13,701 bases of DNA from Opitutales bacterium (GTDB lineage Bacteria; Verrucomicrobiota; Verrucomicrobiia; Opitutales; Intestinicryptomonadaceae), in NCBI GenBank assembly GCA_021641325.1, contig JAJXPD010000045.1, forward strand, positions 1 through 13,701, written 5' to 3'. Position numbers and translations under genes: made by a program. Under the pieces are notes generated by a model, which had not been told where the DNA came from, ran no database searches, and saw nothing but the letters and a program-made list of their open reading frames with translations. Of the stretch, positions 6,883-13,701 are shown one piece after another (positions within the stretch are counted from its first letter, which is position 1; the number at the start of each line of letters is the position of its first letter).

Positions 6883-7659
6883 CTAAATTTCGACGGACAG
6901 CCCGTCGTACGCCATATGACACGGCGCAGGGAGGTTCGGTTCCCATTCGCCGTAGTCGAGCCTGCCCGTGGTGTGTATGAAATACGACACTTTTGGCGAA
7001 ATCTCGCGCGTGTATTCTATTGCCTCCTCCACGCTCAGGTGCGACGGGTGCTCCTGCGGGCGCAGGGCGTCTATGGCGAGCAGGTCGGCGTTTTTTGCAA
7101 GCTCTATCGCGCGGGGCGAAAGCATTTTGCAGTCGGTAAAATAGGCGAGCTTTTTGCAGCAGTCCTCAAACACAAGACCGAGCGTCTTTACGGGCCCGTG
7201 CGGAAGCTCTACCGACTTCACCGTCGCGCCGTTTGGCAGTTCGAGAGTCTCCGGCATTTTGTTTACGGCAAAGCACGGGTAGCCTTTCGAATGCGGGTGC
7301 TGGTCGAGGGCGTAGGGGAACATTGCGCGTATGCGCTCCAAGCCGTAGTCGTTGGAATAGACGGGGAGGACGTTGCCGTCGATTTTGTCGCAGAATCTGC
7401 GGAGGTCGTCCATGCCCGCGATGTGGTCGGCGTGTCCGTGCGTCAGAATGAAGATGTCGGCGAAGTCGATTCCGTTTTTCAGGCACTGAATGCGCAGCTC
7501 GGGCGAGGCGTCCACGAGAATAGAGCACGACGAAAGCTCTATGTACGCGCTCGTGCGGGTGCGCCAGTTTTTGGGGTTGGACAAATCCAAGCCGCGGTTC
7601 GTTCCGCCTATGACGGGCACGCCCTGGGAAGTGCCCGTTCCGAGAAACGTGATTTTCAT
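6883..7659 (-). CDS. MBL-fold metallohydrolase (PhnP-like phosphodiesterase family)
   Basis: A cytoplasmic beta-lactamase-fold hydrolase of 258 residues. It opens with the family start FLGTGTSQGVPVIG (5-18) and has the metal motif T-H74-G-H76-A-D78-H79. Further likely ligands are H154 (LPHGP), D176 (YFTDCK) and H229 (FIHTTGRLDYG). This arrangement resembles PhnP and related 1,2-cyclic phosphodiesterase-like proteins, many of which are annotated only as MBL fold. No phosphonate genes are nearby, so a role in phosphonate use is unsupported, and the substrate is unknown. The ATG at 7659 has a strong Shine-Dalgarno (GGGAGGGAG, 7662-7670), the best in the operon, which suggests independent translation 15 nt after the surA-like stop. 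Confidence 0.87.
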   Translation of the reverse strand: MKITFLGTGTSQGVPVIGGTNRGLDLSNPKNWRTRTSAYIELSSCSILVDASPELRIQCLKNGIDFADIFILTHGHADHIAGMDDLRRFCDKIDGNVLPVYSNDYGLERIRAMFPYALDQHPHSKGYPCFAVNKMPETLELPNGATVKSVELPHGPVKTLGLVFEDCCKKLAYFTDCKMLSPRAIELAKNADLLAIDALRPQEHPSHLSVEEAIEYTREISPKVSYFIHTTGRLDYGEWEPNLPAPCHMAYDGLSVEI

Positions 7660-7674
7660 GCTCCCTCCCGACGG

Positions 7675-8670
7675 CTATTCGTAGTATTTGACGTAGGCGT
7701 TGCGGCGCAGACCTTCGAGCCATTTCTGGTACATTGCCTTGCCGTTCTGCTCGACGATTGTCCATTCAATCTGCTCGCGCACATCGTCGATGGACTGCAC
7801 GCCCTCGTTCTTTTTGTCCTCCACTTTGAGAATGAAAATCATGTCGCCTATTTCCGTGGGCTTTGTAATCTCGCCGACTTTGAGAGCAAATACCTCGCGG
7901 TCGAGAACGGGGTTGAGTTCGCCCTTTTTGTACCAGCCCCAGTCGCCGCCCTTAGTGGAGCTGTCGTCCTTGCTGAAACGCTTGGCAAGCTCGGCGAAGT
8001 CCTCGCCCTTTTTGAGTCGTTCGACGATTTCGGCGGCGAGCTTGCGGTTTTCGTCGATGCTTGCATACATGCCCGTTTTGAGGGTAATAAGCCTGATTTT
8101 TACGCTCGCGGGGGAATACCATTTGGACTTGTTGGCTTCGTAGTACTCCTTGATTTTCGCGGGGCTGATTTCCGACACCGTCTGGCGTTTCTGCCCCTGC
8201 ATGTAGCCCACGATGATGTCCTTTTCCTGCTCGGCGCGGAACTGCTTTATTGTCTTGCCCTGCGCCTGCACGAACTTGACGAACTCGGCACGGTCGCCGT
8301 TGAACTCGCGGTTGAGGTAGTCGTCGAAATGCGTGTCGAGGTAGGACTGCGGAATGGTCATGCCCTTCGACTTGAACTCCTTTACGATAAGCTCGCGGTC
8401 AACCATGTTCTGGACGATTTCGCGCACGTAGGCGTTTACGCGGCTGGTGAACTCGAACTCGGAACGCGCCGCCGCGCGGATTTGCGGAATGAACGGCTCG
8501 ACCTCCTTCATGACCTCCGCGCGCGTGATGACCCTGTCTTCGACGACCGCGATGATGTTGTTTGTGCCGAGCACGCGTTTGTTGTCGGGGCGCAGAAGCC
8601 CCTGCGCAAAAGTCTGGCTGGCGGCGAGCGCTAGCATTGCAAAGGCTGCGGTAAAAAATCCTGTCTTCAT
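7675..8670 (-). CDS. Periplasmic SurA-like peptidyl-prolyl isomerase (parvulin domain)
   Basis: A secreted chaperone/PPIase of 331 residues. It has a clear signal peptide (MKTGFF, hydrophobic core, cleavage likely after SQTFA at residue 22) and a SurA-type N-terminal helical chaperone domain (about 35-180, with VVEDRVITRAEV and the Q-x-M-V-D-R-E-L-I block near 87-95). A single parvulin domain spans about 188-287 (FAELAKRFSKDDSSTKGGDWGW, then VFALKVGEITKP). E. coli SurA has two parvulin domains and about 430 residues; this one-domain form is common in other phyla. SurA-type proteins escort outer-membrane proteins such as LptD, which fits the lpt gene downstream. Its ATG overlaps the mfd stop (ATGA) with AGGAAA as Shine-Dalgarno inside the end of mfd. 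Confidence 0.9.
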   Translation of the reverse strand: MKTGFFTAAFAMLALAASQTFAQGLLRPDNKRVLGTNNIIAVVEDRVITRAEVMKEVEPFIPQIRAAARSEFEFTSRVNAYVREIVQNMVDRELIVKEFKSKGMTIPQSYLDTHFDDYLNREFNGDRAEFVKFVQAQGKTIKQFRAEQEKDIIVGYMQGQKRQTVSEISPAKIKEYYEANKSKWYSPASVKIRLITLKTGMYASIDENRKLAAEIVERLKKGEDFAELAKRFSKDDSSTKGGDWGWYKKGELNPVLDREVFALKVGEITKPTEIGDMIFILKVEDKKNEGVQSIDDVREQIEWTIVEQNGKAMYQKWLEGLRRNAYVKYYE

Positions 8671-11600
8671 ATTTTCCTAAGCGATGGAACGACGTTTGTT
8701 AAAAATTTTTCAATCTCCGCAAGTTTGGCATTCGCGCCGCGTTTCGTCAAGCGGGGAAAGCGGTCGTTGAGTCTGAAATATTCGGGGTTGCTCCCGCCGC
8801 GCCTGCGCAGTTTGAGGGCGTCGCCCTGCGTCTCCACGCCTACGAAGCCGCAAGACTCGGCGCAGACGCGCACGCGCCCGACTTTCAAAAGGTATTCGGC
8901 GGGCTCCGGAATTTTCCCGAACCTGTCCGCCATTTCGAAGCGTATTGCCTCAATCTCGTCGAGAGAGGCCGCCATCGAGATTTTGCGGTAGAAGTCTACG
9001 CGCAGCTGGGTTTGCGGAATGTAGGCGGGCGGAATGTACGCCTTGACGTTTTCGCCGCCGCCGCGCTCCATTTCGCGGATTCTGATTTCCTGAAAGTAGT
9101 TTTCGGTGTTCGAGACGTCTGCCTCGTTCCTGTCGGCCTCGCCCATTTTCACGAAGTCCAAATCGACCGCCGCCCGCTCTATTCCGCAAGTCTTCTCGCC
9201 TTTCAAAAGGGCGACGCTGCGCTTCAAGAGGGCGCAGTAGAGGTCGAAGCCCACGCCCGCGATGTGCCCGCTCTGCTTTGCGCCGAGCAGGTTGCCGCAG
9301 CCGCGCAGCTGCAAGTCGCGCGTGGCGATTCTGAAACCCGCGCCGGGCTTGTTGTACTGGCGGATTGCCCCGAGGCGTTTGCGCGCGCTTTCCACAAGCC
9401 CGGCGTAGCGGTGGAGCAAGAGCCACGCGTACGCGCGGCGGGTGAACCTGCCTACGCGCCCGCGCAACTGGTAGAGCTGCGCAAGCCCGAACTTGTCCGC
9501 GCCCTCTATGATTATCGTGTTGCAGTTGGGAATGTCCAAACCCGATTCGATGATTGTAGTGCACACAAGAATGTCGTACTTCCCGTCAACGAACTGCGAC
9601 ATCAGGCGTTCGAGCCTGTTTTCGCCCATTTGCCCGTGGCCTACGGCAATCCGCGCGTCGGGAAACATTTTGCGGAGGTTTTCGGCGGTCGCCTCTATCG
9701 TCGAAACGCGGTTGTGGAGATAGAAGACCTGCCCGTTACGGGCAAGCTCGCGCCCGACGGCCTCGCGCACGGCGTCGTCGGAATACTCGCGGACGACGGT
9801 TTCGACGGGAAAGCGGTTTTTAGGCGGCGTTTCCATGAGGCTTATCGTCCGCGCGCCCATCATCGCAAAATAGAGGGTTCGGGGAATCGGGGTCGCGCTC
9901 ATCGAAAGAACGTCGACGCCCTCGCGCATTTTCTTTATGCGCTCCTTGTGCTTTACCCCGAAGCGGTGCTCTTCGTCCACGACAAGCAGCCCCAAGTCCC
10001 TGAAATCGACGTCCGCCGAAAGCAGGGCGTGCGTGCCTATTATCACGTCGATTTGCCCCGCCGCGAGCTGCGCCTTGATTTTTTCGGACTCTCCGCGCGT
10101 CCTGAAACGCGAGAGCATTTCCACGACAATCGGATAGCCTGCAAAGCGTTCGCGGAAATTCCTGAAATGCTGTTGGCACAAAATGGTTGTGGGGCACAGA
10201 ACCGCAACCTGCCTGCCCGCCATCGCGCACTTGAACGCCGCCCGCATTGCGACCTCGGTCTTGCCGAAGCCGACGTCGGCGCAAAGCAGCCTGTCCATGG
10301 GCTTGGAGCTTTCCATGTCCGCCTTGACGTCGGCGATTGCCCGCAGTTGGTCGGGCGTTTCGGTGTAGGGGAAGGCGTCGTCGAACTCGCGCTGCCACTG
10401 GTCGTCGGGCGGGAAGGCGTAGCCCTTGGCAAGCTCGCGGCGCGACTGCATTTCGAGAAGCTCCGAGGCGTAGTCGAGCGCGGCAAGCTCCGCCGCCGAC
10501 TTTACTTTTATCCACGATTTCGAATCGAGCTTGGCAAGCTTGGGGTGCTTTTTGTCCAAGCCGATGTAGCGGCTCAGCAGATACGACTTGTGAAGCGGCA
10601 GGTAGAGAATTGCGCCGTCCTCGAATTCGAGCTTTATTGCCTCCTCCTTTTTGCCGTCGAAGTCGAGCTTCACGACGCCCAAGTAGCGGCAGACGCCGTG
10701 CCCCAAGTGGACTACGTAGTCGCCCTCGCCGAGTTCGGAAAAGTCGAGCAGCTGGTCCACCTGCGCGCGGTGCGAGAACATTCTGCGGCGCGGTTCAAGC
10801 TCGGTCTTTGCGCGGCGTCCGAAGAAATCGCGGACGCCCACGAACGCGGCCCCCGCCGCGTCTCTCGAAAGTATTTTCCAGTCGGGGCGGATTTTCCCGA
10901 ATTTGGAAATCAGAAAGCCCTCGCCGAACGACGCGCCCACAAAGCGGCAGTCGAATTTCACCCGCGCGTCGGCGAACATGCGCTTTGCAAGCTCCCTGTC
11001 GCCCTCGCCGTCGGCGGCGAGGAACACGTCGATTTTTTCGGCCCGCCAGCCGCCTATGCGCTTGACGAATTTTTCGCGCAGTTTTGTTTCCGACTCGAAG
11101 CGTTCCGCGCCTATTTCGCCCTCGGCGGAAACCGACTGCAAGAGAGCCTCGCACGGGAAGTCGGAAATGTCCGCGCCCGCGAACATTTCGCCGCAAATTT
11201 CGACTTCGGAGACGCCGACCGACCTCTCGTTTCTGTCGAAGACGCGCTTGAAACTGCGCGGCGAAAACGACATGTCCTCGGGGTGCGAAAACAGCTCAGA
11301 AAATTTGGACTCCAACACCGCAGGCTCTACGAAAATCCATTCCGCCGCGCCGCGTTTTTTTGGCAGGTAGTCGGCGGCGTTACAGTCCGAAGCCCCGTCG
11401 GAAGTCGGCACGGCGTCTATTCGTATCCGCGGTATTTTTTCGTCGGCAAGCTGGGTGTCGGGGTTGAACGCGCGAATGGAGTCTATTTCGTCGCCGAAAA
11501 AATCGAGCCTCACGGGGAACGTAGACGCCACGGGGTAGATGTCCACAACGCCGCCGCGCACCGAAAACTGGCCTGGGGACTCGCACAAAACTTCGTTGTA

Positions 11601-12050
11601 GTATCCGTATTCGACAAGCCTGCTTCGGAGCGTATCCATTGCGATTTCCGCGCCCTTTGCGATTTCGAAACTGCGCGACGCGCTCGGCGGCGGCGCGGCG
11701 TCGAAAAACGCCGACGGCGTGGCAAGCACCACCGTCCTGCGGTCGACTTCCGCCGACTCCGACATGGCGTTGAGCGTGCCGACGCGCTCGCAGGCGGCGT
11801 CGAAACTTCCCGCGTCCGACTGCGACGCGTCCGCATTTGCGGGCAGAACTTTTACCGAAAACGCCTCCCCGCCCAATTCCATGAAATATTTTAGGCGCGA
11901 ATACGCGTATTCGCACTCAGAAAACGTCTCGAAAAACACGAGGCTAAGCCCGTTTCCGCGCCCCAAAATAGCCGACAGCGCGGCGGGTCTTGCCGAACGC
12001 GCTATATTCGGGAAAAACGTCCTTTCGCCTGTCGGTTTGGAGCGCAGCAT
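8667..12050 (-). CDS. mfd: Transcription-repair coupling factor Mfd
   Basis: Mfd removes RNA polymerase stalled at DNA damage and recruits UvrA. At 1127 residues it is full length (E. coli 1148). The N-terminal UvrB-like module lacks an ATPase site and shows FSVRGGVVDIYP (162-173) and FFGDEIDSIRAF (184-195). The RNA-polymerase-interacting domain is about 425-500 (GDYVVHLGHGVCRYLG). The RecG-like translocase has Walker A ADVGFGKT (591-598), DEEH (692-695), SAT (718-720), and motif VI QLRGRVGR (861-868). The TRG-like region GFRIATRDLQLRGCGNLLG follows at 905-923, and the C-terminal Mfd domain covers about 1005-1090. About 35 extra, mostly polar residues lie before the AYIPPAYIP block (around 968-1004). 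It starts 12 nt after the rnc stop without a strong Shine-Dalgarno and overlaps the surA-like gene by 4 nt. Confidence 0.97.
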   Translation of the reverse strand: MLRSKPTGERTFFPNIARSARPAALSAILGRGNGLSLVFFETFSECEYAYSRLKYFMELGGEAFSVKVLPANADASQSDAGSFDAACERVGTLNAMSESAEVDRRTVVLATPSAFFDAAPPPSASRSFEIAKGAEIAMDTLRSRLVEYGYYNEVLCESPGQFSVRGGVVDIYPVASTFPVRLDFFGDEIDSIRAFNPDTQLADEKIPRIRIDAVPTSDGASDCNAADYLPKKRGAAEWIFVEPAVLESKFSELFSHPEDMSFSPRSFKRVFDRNERSVGVSEVEICGEMFAGADISDFPCEALLQSVSAEGEIGAERFESETKLREKFVKRIGGWRAEKIDVFLAADGEGDRELAKRMFADARVKFDCRFVGASFGEGFLISKFGKIRPDWKILSRDAAGAAFVGVRDFFGRRAKTELEPRRRMFSHRAQVDQLLDFSELGEGDYVVHLGHGVCRYLGVVKLDFDGKKEEAIKLEFEDGAILYLPLHKSYLLSRYIGLDKKHPKLAKLDSKSWIKVKSAAELAALDYASELLEMQSRRELAKGYAFPPDDQWQREFDDAFPYTETPDQLRAIADVKADMESSKPMDRLLCADVGFGKTEVAMRAAFKCAMAGRQVAVLCPTTILCQQHFRNFRERFAGYPIVVEMLSRFRTRGESEKIKAQLAAGQIDVIIGTHALLSADVDFRDLGLLVVDEEHRFGVKHKERIKKMREGVDVLSMSATPIPRTLYFAMMGARTISLMETPPKNRFPVETVVREYSDDAVREAVGRELARNGQVFYLHNRVSTIEATAENLRKMFPDARIAVGHGQMGENRLERLMSQFVDGKYDILVCTTIIESGLDIPNCNTIIIEGADKFGLAQLYQLRGRVGRFTRRAYAWLLLHRYAGLVESARKRLGAIRQYNKPGAGFRIATRDLQLRGCGNLLGAKQSGHIAGVGFDLYCALLKRSVALLKGEKTCGIERAAVDLDFVKMGEADRNEADVSNTENYFQEIRIREMERGGGENVKAYIPPAYIPQTQLRVDFYRKISMAASLDEIEAIRFEMADRFGKIPEPAEYLLKVGRVRVCAESCGFVGVETQGDALKLRRRGGSNPEYFRLNDRFPRLTKRGANAKLAEIEKFLTNVVPSLRKI

Positions 12051-12062
12051 CGGGCGACGCGC

Positions 12063-12869
12063 CTATTCGGCGGATTCGGATTTTTCCGCCGCGTAGTCTT
12101 TCAGCGCGGCGCGGGCGGCCTTTGTCTCCGCCGATTTTTTCGAGCTTGCCGTAGCCCGCGCAAGCGACTTGCCGTTTACGAGCACTTCGACCTCGAACAT
12201 TTTTTTGTGGTCGGGGCCGCTCTGAGAAACCAGCGCGTACGAGACGATGTCGCCGCGCTTTGCGGCAATCTCCTGCAACGCGCCCTTCGGGTTTTGCGAC
12301 TGCACGAGAGTCGGCAGCTCCTCCAACTTGCGCTTGTACCACGAAAGTACCGTGGCGTGCGCCGTGGAAAAATCGGAATCGAGAAATATCGCGCCGACAA
12401 CCGACTCGAAAGCGTCCTCAGCCGCCGACGCGCTCTCGCGGATATCCTCCGCGCCTTTCGGCAAAAGCAGGCATTTGGGGATTCCCAGCCCGCGCGAAAG
12501 CTCCGTCAAAAACAAGCCTTGCGTGAGCGCGATTCTTATTTTCGTAAGCTTGCCCTCGTCCTCATCTTCGAACTTTCTGAAAACGGTGTCGGTGATAACC
12601 GCCTGCAAAACGGCGTCGCCCAAAAATTCGAGCCTCTGGTTCGACTTTATTTTGCGCTCGAAGCCCACCGACCCGGGGTGCGTCAACGCCTCGCGCAAAA
12701 TGGACTTGTCCCTGAAAACGTAGCCCAGCGACTTCTCCAACGCCGCGATTTTCGCGCGGCGCGACATCTCCGCCGACATTCCGCGCTCGCGCTTTGCCCT
12801 CTTCATCGCCTTTGCGCGCTTTGCGACGGCGGGCTTGAAAATCGTCTTGATGTATTTCTTCAATTCCAT
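12063..12869 (-). CDS. rnc: Ribonuclease III
   Basis: RNase III cleaves double-stranded RNA in rRNA precursors, mRNAs and antisense pairs. The 268-residue reading contains the endonuclease domain (about 43-190) with the signature NQRLEFLGDAVL (77-88; catalytic-site E81 and D85) and the second acidic pair D152 and E155 in EDAFESVVGAIFLD. The double-stranded RNA binding domain follows (193-260; NPKGALQEIA to KKSAETKAARAALKDY). The start at 12869, 3 nt after the parA stop, gives a very basic extension of about 40 residues and has no visible Shine-Dalgarno. Starts at M22 (12806) or M31 (12779) would give lengths nearer to the common 225-250. M22 has AAAGG close upstream. The catalytic residues are intact whichever start is used. 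Confidence 0.95.
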   Translation of the reverse strand: MELKKYIKTIFKPAVAKRAKAMKRAKRERGMSAEMSRRAKIAALEKSLGYVFRDKSILREALTHPGSVGFERKIKSNQRLEFLGDAVLQAVITDTVFRKFEDEDEGKLTKIRIALTQGLFLTELSRGLGIPKCLLLPKGAEDIRESASAAEDAFESVVGAIFLDSDFSTAHATVLSWYKRKLEELPTLVQSQNPKGALQEIAAKRGDIVSYALVSQSGPDHKKMFEVEVLVNGKSLARATASSKKSAETKAARAALKDYAAEKSESAE

Positions 12870-12872
12870 CGT

Positions 12873-13655
12873 TTACGGACGGAGGGAAAACCTCTTGTCC
12901 ACCTCCTTGGCGAGCTTTTCGTATGCAAAAGAGCCCTCATTCCACTTGGCGTATTCGAAAATCGTCTTGCCGAAGCTCGGAGCTTCCGCAAGCCTTACCG
13001 TGCGCGGAATGAGCGTGTTGAACACAAGCCCGTGCAGGTAGTTTTTGACCTCTCCGAGAACCTGTTTCGAAAGGTTTGTGCGCGAATCGTACATCGTCAT
13101 CACGACCCCGCCGACTTCGAGAGTGTCGCTGACGCCGGCCTCGCGAAGCTGCTCCACGACGCCCATTATCTGCCCAAGCCCCTCCATCGCCAAATATTCG
13201 CATTGGAGCGCGACAAGCAGGTAGTCCGCCGCGGCGAGAGAGTTCATGGAAAGAAGGCCGAGCGACGGCGGCGCGTCTATCACGATTGCGTCGAAGTCTC
13301 CCGATTCTTTCAGCGGGGCGATGCAGTCGCGAAGCCTTGCGAGGTAGTTTTCGCTGCCCGAAAGCTCGACTTCAATGGCGGAGATGTCGGTTTCGGAGGG
13401 AATAAGCCAGAGGTTTTTGCGGCCTGTCTCGACGATTTTGTCGCGCGCGGAACCCTCCCCGTGCATGACTTGGTAGAGGCTCGCCCCGCGCGTCTTTTCG
13501 AAGCCAAGTGCGCTCGTTGCGCTCGCCTGTTGGTCCATGTCGACAAGAAGCGTGCGTATCTTCCTGCGAGCAAGCCCCGCCGACAGATTCACGGCGGTCG
13601 TGGTCTTCCCCACCCCGCCCTTTTGATTTGCTATTGCGAACACTTTGGCTGACAT
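12873..13655 (-). CDS. parA: ParA/Soj family chromosome-partitioning ATPase
   Basis: A Soj-type ParA of 260 residues, the standard length of the chromosomal (small) class. It has the deviant Walker A KGGVGKTT (12-19, signature lysine K12), [10 protein letters not shown] (38-47), Walker [11 protein letters not shown] (124-133), and the Soj-typical [13 protein letters not shown] (151-163), [12 protein letters not shown] (188-199) and [17 protein letters not shown] (216-232). These ATPases move ParB-parS complexes over the nucleoid. The long N-terminal helix-turn-helix region of plasmid type Ia ParA is absent. No parB follows; the next gene is rnc after 3 nt. The sequence before the ATG is AT-rich and without a clear Shine-Dalgarno. 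It appears to be the first gene of the operon. Confidence 0.95.
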   Translation of the reverse strand: MSAKVFAIANQKGGVGKTTTAVNLSAGLARRKIRTLLVDMDQQASATSALGFEKTRGASLYQVMHGEGSARDKIVETGRKNLWLIPSETDISAIEVELSGSENYLARLRDCIAPLKESGDFDAIVIDAPPSLGLLSMNSLAAADYLLVALQCEYLAMEGLGQIMGVVEQLREAGVSDTLEVGGVVMTMYDSRTNLSKQVLGEVKNYLHGLVFNTLIPRTVRLAEAPSFGKTIFEYAKWNEGSFAYEKLAKEVDKRFSLRP

Positions 13656-13701
13656 GCAAAGAAGTTTCGCATTTATTTATTTTTTTTAAACAAAAAAATG
13701 G
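13656..13701 (-). promoter_or_regulatory. AT-rich upstream region of parA, probable operon promoter (partial)
   Basis: The 46 bases before the parA start are almost all A and T from 13671 onward (read on the - strand: TGTTTAAAAAAAATAAATAA). All seven downstream genes are tightly linked, so the main operon promoter probably lies here or just beyond the window edge. I cannot assign a -35/-10 pair with confidence, because one of the two boxes may be outside the window. Confidence 0.35.

Noticed and set aside
6843..6890. Possible internal promoter before elbB (TTGAAC and TATAAA on the - strand).
   Set aside because: The spacing is about 20 nt and the start point would fall almost on the elbB start codon, so the match is weak.
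9012..11894. A 960-codon open frame on the + strand, antisense to mfd, with similar long antisense frames at 6916-8634 and 12207-13652.
   Set aside because: The - strand genes there are unmistakable (Mfd, SurA-like, RNase III, ParA). The opposite frame stays open because TTA, CTA and TCA codons are rare in these GC-rich genes. The antisense products are Arg/Ala/His-rich with no recognisable motif.
13698..13701. ATG at the right edge on the + strand, possibly the start of a divergent gene.
   Set aside because: Only four bases are visible, and no Shine-Dalgarno precedes it.

Overview
This window looks like core chromosome of a Gram-negative bacterium with a moderately GC-rich genome. It encodes an LPS-transport protein, a periplasmic SurA-type chaperone and an ElbB homologue, so an outer membrane is expected. 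Rubrerythrin suggests an anaerobe or microaerophile. A member of the Verrucomicrobiota/PVC group (Opitutae-like) is my best guess from gene content and protein style, but no marker in the window proves it. There are no tRNA or rRNA genes, insertion sequences, prophage genes, CRISPR arrays or defence genes.

Left part (1-3961): the last 19 codons of an unidentified + strand gene end at 60 and are followed by a strong intrinsic terminator. A TauE/SafE-type permease lies on the - strand. Diverging from it is a + strand pair, a gamma-class carbonic anhydrase-like protein and TrmB (tRNA m7G46 methyltransferase), whose stop and start codons overlap; the pair ends at an intrinsic terminator. Next is a divergent pair, a ZIP metal transporter (- strand) and rubrerythrin (+ strand). 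Their shared 99-bp intergenic region holds an 8-bp inverted repeat that could be an operator or a leader hairpin. A hairpin flanked by A and T runs then serves as a bidirectional terminator facing the long operon on the right.

Right part (3982-13655, all - strand): seven tightly packed genes run right to left: parA/soj, rnc, mfd, a surA-like PPIase gene, an MBL-fold hydrolase, elbB, and a large LptC/LptA-like gene. Spacings are 3, 12, -4, 15, 40 and -4 nt, which suggests one operon starting in the AT-rich stretch at the right edge. The first three genes handle chromosome segregation, RNA processing and transcription-coupled repair. SurA and the Lpt protein both serve outer-membrane biogenesis.

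The most unusual item is the last gene. It encodes a secreted protein of 734 residues that appears to be an LptC-like domain followed by four tandem LptA-like units, that is, a possible single-chain version of the periplasmic LPS bridge. Otherwise the window is ordinary housekeeping sequence, and I found no convincing new multi-gene system.
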